NCBI RefSeq assembly: GCF_003344865.1
Contig: NZ_CP031165.1
Span: forward strand, 1,741,910 to 1,805,909
Source of the DNA: Euzebya pacifica
Lineage (GTDB): Bacteria > Actinomycetota > Nitriliruptoria > Euzebyales > Euzebyaceae
DNA length: 64,000 nt
Direction of reading: 5' to 3'
The notes beneath the pieces are model-generated. The model did no database searches. It was not told the origin of the DNA and saw only the letters and a list, made by a program, of their open reading frames with translations. Positions 44,910-54,047 of the stretch are shown here, one piece after another; position 1 is the stretch's first letter; each line of letters begins with the position of its first letter. The translations under genes and the position numbers were made by a program.

Positions 44910-45914
44910 GTGAACCGTCGACGCACCGTCATCGCGGCGTTCCTCCTGATCGCCCTCGCCTTCATCACCCTGGACTTCCGTGAGTCCGGCGGGCCGGTGG
45001 GTGGGCTGCAACGGGGCGCCGACGCGGTGTTCTCGCCGATCCAGGAGGGCTTCGCTGCGGTCGTCCGGCCCATCGGTGGCTTCTTCGGGTCGATCTTCGA
45101 CCTCGGGACCCTCCGCAGCCAGATCGAGCAGCTGCAGGAGGAGAACGCGACCCTGCGCCAGCGGGGCCTGCGGATCGCCGACGTCGAACGCCGCCTGACC
45201 GAGGCCGAGGAGCTGCTCGGCATGGTCGAGCGCGAGAACCTGCGGGTCGTCGGTGCCCGGGTGATCGCCGCACCGCCCGGCACCTTCCAGCGCGAGATCC
45301 TCATCGACGTCGGGGCCGGCCAGGGCGTCGCCCAGGGCATGGCCGTCATCAACGACCGCGGTGTGGTCGGGCAGGTCATCCAGGTCACCAGCACCCGTGC
45401 CCGGGTGGCCCTGCTGACCTCGGTGGAGACCGGCGACTTCTCCGTCAACGCCGTCACCCCCGAGTTCCGGTCACCGGGCCTGCTGTCGGGCCAGGGGTCC
45501 GGGCTGCTGCGCCTGGAGATGCTGGACTCCAACGTCGCCGTGCCGCTGGACGCCGAGGTGGTCACGCTGCGGTTCCAGGGGAGCCTGGTGCCGCCCGGCC
45601 TGCCGATCGGGGTCATCGAGCCGCCGGCGGACGGCGACACCGAGGGCGAACGGTTCCTCAGCGTGCGCCCGTTCGTGGACTTCGGCGAGCTGTCCACCGT
45701 CGCGGTCGTGATCGCCGGGCCGGAGGAGGACGGGGAGTTCACCGAGGAGGAGACGATCGAGGCCGACATCGCGCCGGCCCCGACCGTCACCCTGGCCCCC
45801 GACCCCGACGCGGTCGCCGTGCCGGGTGTGGACTTCCCGGCGCCGGCCACGCCGTCGGAGGACCCCAGCGCATCGCCGTCGCCCTCCGCGTCGCCGACCG
45901 AGACCGAGGGCTGA
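44910..45914 (+). CDS. mreC: Rod-shape determining protein MreC
   Basis: Extracytoplasmic scaffold that activates PBP2 in the elongasome. The 334-residue protein has a short basic start, a transmembrane helix (about residues 8-22), a coiled coil (about 65-105, rich in Glu/Gln/Arg/Leu), and the paired beta-barrel core with the signature IDVGAGQGVAQGMAVIND. The last 60 residues are a Pro/Ser/Glu/Asp-rich disordered tail. GTG 44910 starts 21 bases after mreB, and mreD begins 1 base after the stop. Confidence 0.94.
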   Translation: MNRRRTVIAAFLLIALAFITLDFRESGGPVGGLQRGADAVFSPIQEGFAAVVRPIGGFFGSIFDLGTLRSQIEQLQEENATLRQRGLRIADVERRLTEAEELLGMVERENLRVVGARVIAAPPGTFQREILIDVGAGQGVAQGMAVINDRGVVGQVIQVTSTRARVALLTSVETGDFSVNAVTPEFRSPGLLSGQGSGLLRLEMLDSNVAVPLDAEVVTLRFQGSLVPPGLPIGVIEPPADGDTEGERFLSVRPFVDFGELSTVAVVIAGPEEDGEFTEEETIEADIAPAPTVTLAPDPDAVAVPGVDFPAPATPSEDPSASPSPSASPTETEG

Positions 45915-45915
45915 C

Positions 45916-46422
45916 ATGCCCGCACGGATCGTGGCCATCACCGCGCTGATCGTCGGTGCCCTGCTGGTCAAGACGATCGTGGCGCCCACCTTCGCCGTCG
46001 CCGGTTACCGGCCCGACGTGCTGGTGCTCGTCGTCGTCGGCATCGCGCTGCTCGACGGCCCCGACACGGGACTGCGCCTCGGCTTCGGTGCTGGACTGGC
46101 CCAGGACCTGCTGTCGGGCACCGGTGCGCTGGTCGGCCTGTGGGCGCTGGTCCTCATGGTCGTCGGGTACGCCGCCGGCGCCGCGAAGCCCTACCTGGCG
46201 TCCTCCCAGCAGGCCGGCGCGCTGGCGTTGTCGGGGGTCCTGGCCGCCATCGCCACGCTGGGATACGGCGTCCTCGGGAAGGTCTTCGGGGTGGTCGAGG
46301 CCGGCTGGAACCACGTGCTGGCGGCCACGATCGTCGTCGGCCTCTACACCGCGGTGATCTCGCCGTTGGTCGTGCGGCCGACCCAGGCGGTCATCAAGCA
46401 GTTCCCGACCTCCGCCGGCTAG
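45916..46422 (+). CDS. mreD: Rod-shape determining protein MreD
   Basis: A 168-residue membrane protein with about five hydrophobic helices, spanning most of the chain. The stretch RPDVLVLVVVGIALLDGPDT followed by GLRLGFGAGLAQDLLSG is the most conserved MreD region. It helps hold MreC and PBP2 in the elongation complex. ATG 45916 follows the mreC stop with 1 base between, so translation is coupled. The next gene in the run is an unexpected secreted protease rather than mrdA. Confidence 0.92.
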   Translation: MPARIVAITALIVGALLVKTIVAPTFAVAGYRPDVLVLVVVGIALLDGPDTGLRLGFGAGLAQDLLSGTGALVGLWALVLMVVGYAAGAAKPYLASSQQAGALALSGVLAAIATLGYGVLGKVFGVVEAGWNHVLAATIVVGLYTAVISPLVVRPTQAVIKQFPTSAG

Positions 46423-46457
46423 CAGGAGTTCGGCGTCCGGACGGCGAAGAGGCCGCC

Positions 46458-47372
46458 ATGAACCTGCTCCGCTCGTCCGTCACCCTGCTCGCCGTGCTCG
46501 TGGCCGCGCTGCTTGCGGTCCCCTCCGGTGCCACGACGACGGCGGCCCCGGCCGAGACCGCGATCATCGACCTCGAGGCACAGCAGGTGGACTGCGCCGG
46601 GGCCCAGCTGACCGGTCCCGACTCGACCAGCGTGCAGCACGTCGTCGGCGAGGCCGACACCATCGTCCTGGACGTGCTGCTCGTGCTCGACACCGTGGAC
46701 GTGCCCGGCATCGCTGCGCTCGACGACGGCACCGATGCCGGACGGGCCGACTACCTGGCCGCCGGCGACGCCCTGTTCGCCGATGTCGTGGACCTGCTCG
46801 AGGTCGCCCCGCAGCCCTACGTCGACCTCGGGATCGACCTGGCCTGGGTCGGCTGGGACCTGCTGGACGCCACCGTCGACGACCTGGCGGGACGAACCAC
46901 GGAATCACAGGAGATCATCGACCTGGCCCGTGCGCAGCACGGTGGCGCGCGGCCCGACGACGTCGACATCGTCTACGTGGCGACCGACGCCGACATCCAG
47001 GCCCTGGGCCAGACGGCCGTTGCCGGGCAGGCCGACTGCATCGGCGGCGTCGGCAACCCCGAGAACGCGTTCGCCGTCGGTGAGATCGGCGACGCGCTGG
47101 TTGACCCCAAGGACGGCATCCCGATCGGTCCAGTGACCTTCTACCGGGACTTCGCGGCCAAGGTCGCCGCCCACGAGATCGGTCACCTCATGGGTGGGCA
47201 CCACCACTACCAGGAGTGCGCGACCCCCGGCCCCGTGGTCTCGGCGGTTGCGCGCGCCGAGATCGGCGCCTGCACGCTGATGAGCAACGCCGTGGACTTC
47301 CAGACCCTGCCCTTCAGCACCCTCAACGGCGTGGTGGTGCGGGGCCACGCGGAGGCGTACGCGGACCGATAG
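46458..47372 (+). CDS. Secreted metzincin-type metalloprotease inside the elongasome operon
   Basis: A 304-residue protein with an N-terminal signal peptide (LLRSSVTLLAVLVAALLAVPSGA) and an extended zinc-binding motif HEIGHLMGGHH at 239-249, matching HExxHxxGxxH with His239, His243 and His249 as ligands and Glu240 as catalytic base. A methionine in the following segment (ACTLMSNAVDF) is placed like a Met-turn. The four cysteines could form disulfides. Residues 60-230 (VLDVLLVLDTVDVPGI and onward) resemble the N-terminal part of reprolysin-like catalytic domains. It lies between mreD (35 bases) and mrdA (106 bases) on the same strand, so it is likely co-expressed with cell-wall elongation genes. 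Substrate unknown. Confidence 0.82.
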   Translation: MNLLRSSVTLLAVLVAALLAVPSGATTTAAPAETAIIDLEAQQVDCAGAQLTGPDSTSVQHVVGEADTIVLDVLLVLDTVDVPGIAALDDGTDAGRADYLAAGDALFADVVDLLEVAPQPYVDLGIDLAWVGWDLLDATVDDLAGRTTESQEIIDLARAQHGGARPDDVDIVYVATDADIQALGQTAVAGQADCIGGVGNPENAFAVGEIGDALVDPKDGIPIGPVTFYRDFAAKVAAHEIGHLMGGHHHYQECATPGPVVSAVARAEIGACTLMSNAVDFQTLPFSTLNGVVVRGHAEAYADR

Positions 47373-47397
47373 TCCACCGCCCGCTGGTCTCGGGCCC

Positions 47398-47420
47398 CCG
47401 AGGCGTCGCTCCGGCCTCGG
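47398..47420 (+). terminator. Weak hairpin between metalloprotease gene and mrdA
   Basis: CCGAGGC pairs with GCCTCGG across a 9-base loop, 26 bases after the metalloprotease stop. It may attenuate rather than end transcription into mrdA. Low confidence. Confidence 0.35.
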
Positions 47421-47478
47421 CCGGCCGGTCGGGGGTCGGACCTGCACCGGCAGGGCTCCACAGGGCTACCGTTGGATC

Positions 47479-49590
47479 GTGCAGCCGACGAACGCCAGGC
47501 CGCCGGTCTCCCGGGAGAGCACCGCGCTGCGCCTCACCTTCCTGAGCGCCCTCGTGGTCAGCATGTTCGTGCTGCTCGTGGCCAGGCTCTGGTTCCTCCA
47601 GGTCATGACCGGTGAGCGGTACGTGGCACGGGCCGACAGCCAGAGCTTCAGGACCGTCCAGGTCGACGCGCCCCGGGGGGACATCCTCGACCGCAACGGC
47701 ATCCCGATCGTGGACAACCGCTACGCACAGGTCGTCTCGGTCCGCCCCGACCGGATGGGCGACGACGAGACCAAGGCCCGCACGATCGCTCGCCTGGCCC
47801 AGATCCTGTCGATGACCGAGGAACAGGTCATCGAGCGGATCGAGGACCCGCGCGTCGGCCCGTTCGCCAACCGGCCGATCGCCATCGACGTCCCCACCGA
47901 CGTCATCCTCTACATCCACCAGAACTCCGCATCCAGGTTCCCCGGCGTCATCGCCGAACGCATCCCCCTGCGCGAGTACCCCCGCGGTCCGCTCGCGGCC
48001 CACGTCGTCGGCTACACCGGCCAGATCTCCGCCGAGGAGCTGGAGGAGCCGGAGTACGCCGACTACGACTCCGGCGACATCATCGGTTGGGCCGGGGTGG
48101 AGAAGACCTACGAGTCCTGGCTGCGCGGCACCGACGGCGAACGGCAGGTCCGCGTCAACGCCCGTGGTGAGATCCTCGAGGAGGTCGCCGAGGAAGCCCA
48201 GGCCGTCGCCGGCAACTCGGTGCAGCTGACCATCGACGCCGAGGCGCAGGCCGCCGTGGAGGTGGCGCTGGAGGAGGGCATCGAGCTGGCCCGCCGGACC
48301 CAGGACGCCGAGGGACGTGCCGACGGTACCTTCGAGGCCCCGGCCGGTGCGGCGGTGGTGCTGGAGCCCGAGACGGGCGAGGTCGTCGCCATGGCCAGCT
48401 ATCCCACCTACGACCCCGAGTCGTTCGTCGGGGGCATCTCCAGCACCGAGTGGGACTTCCTGCAGGACGACGAGAACCACTACCCGCTGATCAACCGCGC
48501 CATCTCGGCGTCCTATCCGCCCGGGTCGGTGTACAAGCCGATCTCCGCCGCGGCCGCCCTGACCTATGGGTTCGCGGGCCACGACTCCTACATCGCCTGC
48601 CCCGCCGAGTACGCCTTCGGTGACGCCGGCAACGTGTACCGGAACTGGAATCCCGTCGACGAGGGGTCGCTGAACCTCGCCGAGTCCCTCATGCGGTCCT
48701 GCGACACCGTCTACTACGCGCTGGCCCGCCGCATGTTCACCGAAGAGGTGCAGTCCCCCGAGGGACAGGGCTACAACGAACGGGCCTTCGAGGCCATCGC
48801 CTCGGGAGCCGAACCCGAGATCCCCTTCGAGTACCTCTCGGAGATGTCCCGCGGATGGGGCCTGGACCAGCTGACCGGCATCGACCTGCCCGGTGAGCGG
48901 GACGGTGTCGTCCCCGGCCGCGAGTGGCGGTTCGACTACTGGGTCAACGCCCGTGACAACTACTGCTACCAGGCCGAGACGGCGGCCCCCGGCAGCTACG
49001 CCCGCGAGCTGTACTCCGAGCTGTGCAACGAGGGGTTCCTCTGGCGCGGTGGTGACGCGGTCAACATGTCCATCGGGCAGGGCGACATGCAGACCACCCC
49101 CCTGCAGGTGGCCAACGCCTTCGCCGCCATCGCCAACCGCGGCGTCATCATGACCCCCCACGTCGTCCGCGCGATCATCGGCCAGAACGGGCCCGTCGAG
49201 CAGTTCGAGCCCGAACCGCTGATGACCATCCCCGTCGCTGCCGACGACCTCGACTTCATCGAGCAGGGCCTGGTCATGGTCACCGCTGACGAGGACGGCA
49301 CCGCCTTCAAGGTCTTCAACGACTTCCCGTTCGAGATCGCCGGCAAGACCGGCACGGCGGAGCAGAAGCCCAAGCAGCCCTTCGCGTGGTTCGCCGCCTA
49401 CAACACCGAGGAGGTCGCCGGCGAGCGCTACGTCGTCGTCGTGATGGTCGAGGAGGGCGGCAGCGGCTCGCTGATCGCCGCCCCGATCGCCGAGCGGATC
49501 TTCGGTGACCTGTTCAACATCCTGCTCCGCGAGAGCCCCGAGGAGGACGCCATCACCGTCGAGCTCGAGGCCGGGGAGGTGACCGACTGA
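47479..49590 (+). CDS. mrdA: Penicillin-binding protein 2, elongasome transpeptidase
   Basis: Cross-links peptidoglycan during side-wall growth, partnered with RodA. The 703-residue class B PBP has one transmembrane helix at about 18-40 and a PBP dimer domain (APRGDILDRNGIPI near 60). The transpeptidase motifs are SVYK at 350-353 with active Ser350, SCD at 407-409 as the second motif, and KTGT at 623-626. A 60-residue loop after the SCD motif (about 475-530) contains two or three cysteines (NYCYQAET, ELCNEG), which might form a disulfide. GTG 47479 was taken as start. It overlaps rodA by one base. Confidence 0.95.
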   Translation: MQPTNARPPVSRESTALRLTFLSALVVSMFVLLVARLWFLQVMTGERYVARADSQSFRTVQVDAPRGDILDRNGIPIVDNRYAQVVSVRPDRMGDDETKARTIARLAQILSMTEEQVIERIEDPRVGPFANRPIAIDVPTDVILYIHQNSASRFPGVIAERIPLREYPRGPLAAHVVGYTGQISAEELEEPEYADYDSGDIIGWAGVEKTYESWLRGTDGERQVRVNARGEILEEVAEEAQAVAGNSVQLTIDAEAQAAVEVALEEGIELARRTQDAEGRADGTFEAPAGAAVVLEPETGEVVAMASYPTYDPESFVGGISSTEWDFLQDDENHYPLINRAISASYPPGSVYKPISAAAALTYGFAGHDSYIACPAEYAFGDAGNVYRNWNPVDEGSLNLAESLMRSCDTVYYALARRMFTEEVQSPEGQGYNERAFEAIASGAEPEIPFEYLSEMSRGWGLDQLTGIDLPGERDGVVPGREWRFDYWVNARDNYCYQAETAAPGSYARELYSELCNEGFLWRGGDAVNMSIGQGDMQTTPLQVANAFAAIANRGVIMTPHVVRAIIGQNGPVEQFEPEPLMTIPVAADDLDFIEQGLVMVTADEDGTAFKVFNDFPFEIAGKTGTAEQKPKQPFAWFAAYNTEEVAGERYVVVVMVEEGGSGSLIAAPIAERIFGDLFNILLRESPEEDAITVELEAGEVTD

Positions 49591-50771
49591 TGTCCGGCGT
49601 GTCCATCAACGACGGTTCCGAGCGCCTGATGCGCGAATCGTTGCAGCGCCGCTGGGCCGGGACGTTCTCGCCCGCCGCGCACGTCGACCCGCTGCTGCTG
49701 CTCGCGGCCCTGCTGCTGAGCGGCATCGGCTTCATGATGATCGGCGCGGCCACCGCGTCCACCCGCGAGGCCGTGGGGCTGGACCCCACGTTCTTCGTCG
49801 AGCGGCAGATGATCGCCTTCGCCCTCGGGCTGGTCAGCGCCATCGCCATCACCCTGTTCGACTACCGCACGTACCGGGCGTGGTCGGTCGTCGGCTACGT
49901 CCTCGCGCTGGTCCTCCTGGCCGGTGTGCTGGTCGCCGGCCGCGAGATCAACGGCGCCCAGGCGTGGTTCGTCATCGGGCCGTTCCAGTTCCAGCCGTCG
50001 GAGTTCGCCAAGGTCGCGATGATCCTCGTGCTGGCCGCCCACTTCCACGAGTACCGGGAGGAAGCGCTCGGGCTGCGTGCCCTCGTCGAAGCCCTCGCCT
50101 TCGCCGCCTTCCCGATGCTACTCATCCTGCTGCAGCCCGACTTCGGGACGTTCATCGTCTTCGTCTGCATCGTGTTCGGCATCCTGCTGATGGCCGGCGT
50201 GCACGTGCGCTACCTGTTCGCGCTGGTCGGCATGGGCATCTCCGCAATCGCCGCAGCCCTTCAGCTGGGCATCGTCAAGCAGTACCAGCTGGACCGGTTG
50301 ACGGCGTTCCTGGACCCCGAGAACTCCGACGCGCTGGGGGCCGCCTACAACGTCCTGCAGGCCCAGATCGCCGTCGGGTCGGGCCGCTTCTTCGGGCAGG
50401 GCCTCGGCCAGGGCACCCAGACCAACGCCGGGTTCGTGCCCGAGAACCAGACCGACTTCATCTTCACCGTGGTGGGCGAGCAGACGGGCTTCTTCGGGTC
50501 GTTGCTGATGCTGGCGATCTTCGGCGTGCTGATCTGGCGGGGGCTGCGCATCGCCGCCACCAGCCGGGACACCTTCGGCACGCTCATCGCCGCCGGCGTC
50601 ATCAGCGTGTTCGCCTTCCAGCTGTTCATCAACGTCGGCATGGCCATCGGCATCATGCCGGTGACGGGGCTGCCGCTGCCGTTCATCTCCTACGGCGGTA
50701 CCAGTCTGATCGCGTCCTGGATCATGATCGGGCTGCTGCAGAACGTGCACATGCGCCGGCTGTCGAAGTAG
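49590..50771 (+). CDS. rodA: RodA, SEDS-family peptidoglycan glycosyltransferase
   Basis: Polymerises lipid II into glycan strands together with PBP2. The 393-residue protein has about ten transmembrane helices. Signature segments are the FFxxRQ stretch near the start (TFFVERQMIAFALG), the catalytic-loop region EFAKVAMILVLA, LLLQPDFGT-like ILLQPDFGTFIVF, the QTDFIFTVVGEQTGFFG loop, and the closing GLPLPFISYGGTSLIA. All are intact. Its ATG overlaps the mrdA stop, so translation is coupled. It ends 3 bases from the stop of a convergent gene, leaving no room for a separate terminator. Confidence 0.95.
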   Translation: MSGVSINDGSERLMRESLQRRWAGTFSPAAHVDPLLLLAALLLSGIGFMMIGAATASTREAVGLDPTFFVERQMIAFALGLVSAIAITLFDYRTYRAWSVVGYVLALVLLAGVLVAGREINGAQAWFVIGPFQFQPSEFAKVAMILVLAAHFHEYREEALGLRALVEALAFAAFPMLLILLQPDFGTFIVFVCIVFGILLMAGVHVRYLFALVGMGISAIAAALQLGIVKQYQLDRLTAFLDPENSDALGAAYNVLQAQIAVGSGRFFGQGLGQGTQTNAGFVPENQTDFIFTVVGEQTGFFGSLLMLAIFGVLIWRGLRIAATSRDTFGTLIAAGVISVFAFQLFINVGMAIGIMPVTGLPLPFISYGGTSLIASWIMIGLLQNVHMRRLSK

Positions 50772-50774
50772 CGC

Positions 50775-51896
50775 TCAGATGATGCTGAGCTGCTCCGCGG
50801 GTGGTCCCGCAACGGGTGGCTCGGCGCCGGGTGGTTCGGCGGGGTTGGTCGAGGGCCTGCCGGCGTGCCCGGTGACGTGCTCGCCGGGCCGGGCGCGGTC
50901 CGGCCAGCTGCCCTCGGGCGGGCGGTTGCCCCGTTCGGCCCATGCGGCGTCGCGTGCGTCCCGGACAGTCCGCAGCATCGCCTCGACGATGTCCTCGGGC
51001 AGCGTGGCCCGGCCCTTGCGCCCGGCCGCGGGCGGGCCGTACAGCTCGGTGTAGGTCGCGACCAGCTCGGGATGGGTGGCCTCCAGCCACGGCCAGAAGG
51101 CGGCCTTGACCCCCGGTCGCAGGTGGAGGGGGATCGGCGTGACGTGGGTGGCACCGGCAGCGACGGCCGCCCTGGCGACGGCCGTGAGCTGCTCTGGATC
51201 GTCGTTGATGCCCGGCATGATCGGGGCGAGCATCACCCTGGTGGGGATGCCCGCGTCGTTGAGGGCCCTGACGGCGTCGAGCCTGGCCCTGGGGGAGGGG
51301 GTGCCGGGCTCGGCGGTGCGCCACGTCGGCCGGTCCAGCGTCCCGATCGTCAGCGAGGCCGACACGGGGACCCGCGCGGCGGCCTCGACGAGGACGGGCA
51401 GGTCCCGGGTGATCAGCGTGCCCTTGGTGAGGATCGAGAACGGCGTCCACGACTGCGCCAGCGCCCGGATGATGTCGGGCATCAGCCGGTACCGCCCCTC
51501 CGCCCGCTGGTAGGGGTCGGTGTTGGTCCCCATCGCGACGTGCTCGCCCTTCCACCGCGACCGGGCCAGCTCACCGCGCAGCACCTCCGCGACGTTGGTC
51601 TTGACCACCACGGTCCGGTCGAAGTCGGTGGTGGGCGACAGGTTGAGGTACTCGTGGGTCGGGCGAGCAAGACAGTAGGAGCACGCATGCTGGCAGCCCC
51701 GGTAGGGGTTGATCGACCAGCCGAACGGCATGCCGCTGACCTTGTTCAGGGCGGACCTGGTCTCGACCTCGAGGAAGGTCATGCCGGCGAACTCGGGGGT
51801 GTCGAAGGTCCGAGCGCGCGTCACCGGCAGGGTCGGGGCGATCGTCGGGGGCACCTCGGCGTCGGGCGCCCGCTGGAGGTCGGCGAGGAGTCGCAT
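50775..51896 (-). CDS. Radical SAM protein of the Rv2578c/SplB-like type
   Basis: A 373-residue enzyme with the iron-sulfur motif CxxxCxxC at 68-75 (CQHACSYC), preceded by SINPYRG. A TNTDPYQRAE stretch and SILTKGTLITRDL follow the order known for Rv2578c-family proteins. A radical SAM barrel covers about 60-290. The C-terminal 60 residues are Pro/Gly/Glu-rich and probably disordered. The reaction is unknown; relatives include spore photoproduct lyase, but the DNA-binding hairpin of that enzyme is not evident. ATG 51896 begins just before the family N-terminus. It converges on rodA with a 3-base gap. Confidence 0.85.
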   Translation of the reverse strand: MRLLADLQRAPDAEVPPTIAPTLPVTRARTFDTPEFAGMTFLEVETRSALNKVSGMPFGWSINPYRGCQHACSYCLARPTHEYLNLSPTTDFDRTVVVKTNVAEVLRGELARSRWKGEHVAMGTNTDPYQRAEGRYRLMPDIIRALAQSWTPFSILTKGTLITRDLPVLVEAAARVPVSASLTIGTLDRPTWRTAEPGTPSPRARLDAVRALNDAGIPTRVMLAPIMPGINDDPEQLTAVARAAVAAGATHVTPIPLHLRPGVKAAFWPWLEATHPELVATYTELYGPPAAGRKGRATLPEDIVEAMLRTVRDARDAAWAERGNRPPEGSWPDRARPGEHVTGHAGRPSTNPAEPPGAEPPVAGPPAEQLSII

Positions 51897-51939
51897 GCTC
51901 GGCAGTCTAGTCGAACGTGTGTTCGGTGCCGAGCGACGA

Positions 51940-52932
51940 CTACGCGTACCGGTCGATCGTCGCCCGGGCCCGTCGGCCGTAGCCACCGCCGAACATCGCC
52001 GCGTGGACCAGCAGCGGGTGCAGCTGGTACAGCGCGACCCGGTCGGTGTGACCGTCGGCACGCGGGAACACCTCGTCGTAGGCGTCGAACACCGCCGGGC
52101 CGAACCCGCCGAACAGCTGCATCATCGCCAGGTCGACCTCACGGTGGCCGCCGTAGGAGGCCGGGTCCACGAGCACCGGTCCGCCGTCCGGGCCGACCAT
52201 GGCGTTGCCGCCCCACAGGTCGCCGTGCAGGCGCGACGGCGGCTCCGGCGGGCCGACCAGGTCGGGTAGCCGGTTGATCAACCCCTCCAACGCCTCCAGC
52301 GTCCCCGGCGGCAACGCGCCTCGTTCATCGGCGATCCGGGCGGTCGGCCACAGCCGTCGGCTGCCAAGGAACGCCGCCCACGTCTCGGTCGGGTCGTTGG
52401 GCTGTGGCAGCCTGCCGACGAAGCCCGCCCACGGGGCGCCGAAGCCGTCCGCACCCGCGCGATGCATGGCCGCCAACCCCCGGCCGAGCCGCTCGTCGTG
52501 GTCGGCCGCCGGCCGCCCCTCCTCCACGAACGCCAGCACCAACACGGCCAACCCCCCGTGTGTGTCGTCTCCGTCGACCACGTCTGCGACCCGTCCGACA
52601 CGCCTCCGATGTGTGTCGTCTCCGTCGACCACGTCTGCGACTCCGACGACACGGGGGAGGGGGACGGCCTCGGCCGGCGGGTCGGTCGCGGTGCCGGCGT
52701 CGGCCAGCCAGCGCAGCGAGGATGCCTCGGCGGACAGCAGGCCGGGGACGGGCAGGTCGAGGTGCTTCACGAAGCAGCGCTGGCCGTCCACGACGGCGGT
52801 GAACGCCATGCTGACATCCCCGCCGGACGCCGGACGCAGGTCGCCGACCGCCCCCACCTCGACGCCCGCTGCCCACGCGACCGCCCGGCGCAGGGTGTCG
52901 TCGCCGGACACGGTCACGCCGGTCCTGCTCAC
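51940..52932 (-). CDS. Fructosamine-kinase-like phosphotransferase with internal repeat
   Basis: A 330-residue kinase of the fructosamine kinase / aminoglycoside phosphotransferase fold, expected to phosphorylate glycated amines or a related sugar. The nucleotide-binding Lys is in CFVKHLDLP, the catalytic loop is SRLHGDLWGGNAM, and the metal-binding Asp is in VLVDPASYGGHREVDLAM. Between the N-lobe and the hinge, a 17-codon segment is tandemly duplicated (VADVVDGDDTH occurs twice, near residues 97-125). The unit adds length at a loop where relatives are short. GTG 52932 overlaps the upstream stop as GTGA, so it is coupled to the enolase-superfamily gene. Confidence 0.85.
   Translation of the reverse strand: MSRTGVTVSGDDTLRRAVAWAAGVEVGAVGDLRPASGGDVSMAFTAVVDGQRCFVKHLDLPVPGLLSAEASSLRWLADAGTATDPPAEAVPLPRVVGVADVVDGDDTHRRRVGRVADVVDGDDTHGGLAVLVLAFVEEGRPAADHDERLGRGLAAMHRAGADGFGAPWAGFVGRLPQPNDPTETWAAFLGSRRLWPTARIADERGALPPGTLEALEGLINRLPDLVGPPEPPSRLHGDLWGGNAMVGPDGGPVLVDPASYGGHREVDLAMMQLFGGFGPAVFDAYDEVFPRADGHTDRVALYQLHPLLVHAAMFGGGYGRRARATIDRYA
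52559..52641. repeat. 51-bp-period tandem duplication in the kinase gene
   Basis: A 32-base block at 52559-52590 recurs exactly at 52610-52641, an offset of 51 bases (17 codons), so the reading frame is kept. The sequence after each block is partly similar. This is a recent in-frame duplication, or a polymorphic repeat. Confidence 0.85.
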
Positions 52933-54047
52933 CCCGACGGGGCCTCCAGCAGCACCCGCTCGACGGTGACGGCCTCGATCGCCTCGGGGTCGAGCTCGAA
53001 GCCCATGCCCGGAGCGGTCGGCACCGGCAGATGGCCGTCGACCATGCGCAGGGGGTCGGCGACGATGTCGGTGGCGTAGAAGCGGTCGAACCCCGAGTTG
53101 TCGCCGGGCAACGAGAAGCCGGCCATGCCCGCCAGGACGGCGTTGGCGGCCCGGCCGATCCCCGTCTCGACCATGCCACCGCACCACACCGGCACGCCGT
53201 GGGCCACGCACAGGTCGTGGATGCGTGCGGCCTCCAGGTAGCCGCCGACCCGGCCCGCCTTGATGTTGACGATGTCGACGGCCCCGAGGCGGATGGCGTC
53301 GGCGACCACCTGGGCCGAGACCGCCGACTCGTCCAGGCACACGGGCGTGTCGATCGCCGCCCGCAGGTCGACGTTGGCCAGCAGTCGCTCCTCGTCGAAG
53401 GGCTGCTCGATCAGCAGCAGGCCGAAGGCATCCAGCTGACGCAGCAACGGGATGTCGCCGGGTTCGTAGGCGGCGTTGGCGTCCACCTGCAGCGGCACGT
53501 CCTCACCGAACGCCCGTCGGACCGCCGCCACCGCCTCCACGTCGTTGCCCGGTTCGATCTTGAGCTTGATCCGGACGTACCCCTCGTCGAGGTACCCGCC
53601 GACGGTCTCGACCAGCGCCTCGGTGGAGTCGTGGATGCCGACCGACACCCCGCACGGCACCCGCGTGGCCGTCACCCCGAGGAACGAGGCGAACGACTGG
53701 CCGGCCGCCCGCAGCCAGGCATCGAGCACCGCAGCCTCCAGCCCCGCCTTGGCCATCCGGTGACCGCGGATCGGGGCCAGCAGGCGGGCGACGTCCCGTG
53801 GCCCGATCCCGTCGACCCCCAGCAGCCGCGGAGCCATGTGGGCCGACACGATCGGGATGACCACGTCGCTGGACTCCGCGGAGTACAGCGGCCAGGGCAT
53901 GGTCACGCACTCGCTCCACCCCTCCCCGACGTCGGTGACCACCCTGACCAGGACGCAGTCCCGTGTGTCCTGGGTGCCGAAGGACGTCCGGAACGGGGTG
54001 ACGAGGGGGATGTCGACCCGTCGCAGCTCGATCGCCTCGATCCTCAC
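52929..54047 (-). CDS. Enolase-superfamily enzyme (OSBS / N-acylamino acid racemase type)
   Basis: A 372-residue muconate-lactonizing-subgroup enzyme: either o-succinylbenzoate synthase of menaquinone synthesis or an N-acylamino acid racemase, both activities being known in this family. The catalytic KxK is in RIKLKIEPG, metal ligands are in QVDANAAY, LIEQPFDEE and CLDESAVS, and the second catalytic Lys is in VNIKAGRVGG. All are intact. GTG 54047 overlaps the upstream stop as GTGA. Linkage to a GNAT-like gene and a kinase, with no other men genes nearby, favours racemase or scavenging over menaquinone synthesis, though it does not exclude menC. Confidence 0.87.
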   Translation of the reverse strand: MRIEAIELRRVDIPLVTPFRTSFGTQDTRDCVLVRVVTDVGEGWSECVTMPWPLYSAESSDVVIPIVSAHMAPRLLGVDGIGPRDVARLLAPIRGHRMAKAGLEAAVLDAWLRAAGQSFASFLGVTATRVPCGVSVGIHDSTEALVETVGGYLDEGYVRIKLKIEPGNDVEAVAAVRRAFGEDVPLQVDANAAYEPGDIPLLRQLDAFGLLLIEQPFDEERLLANVDLRAAIDTPVCLDESAVSAQVVADAIRLGAVDIVNIKAGRVGGYLEAARIHDLCVAHGVPVWCGGMVETGIGRAANAVLAGMAGFSLPGDNSGFDRFYATDIVADPLRMVDGHLPVPTAPGMGFELDPEAIEAVTVERVLLEAPSG

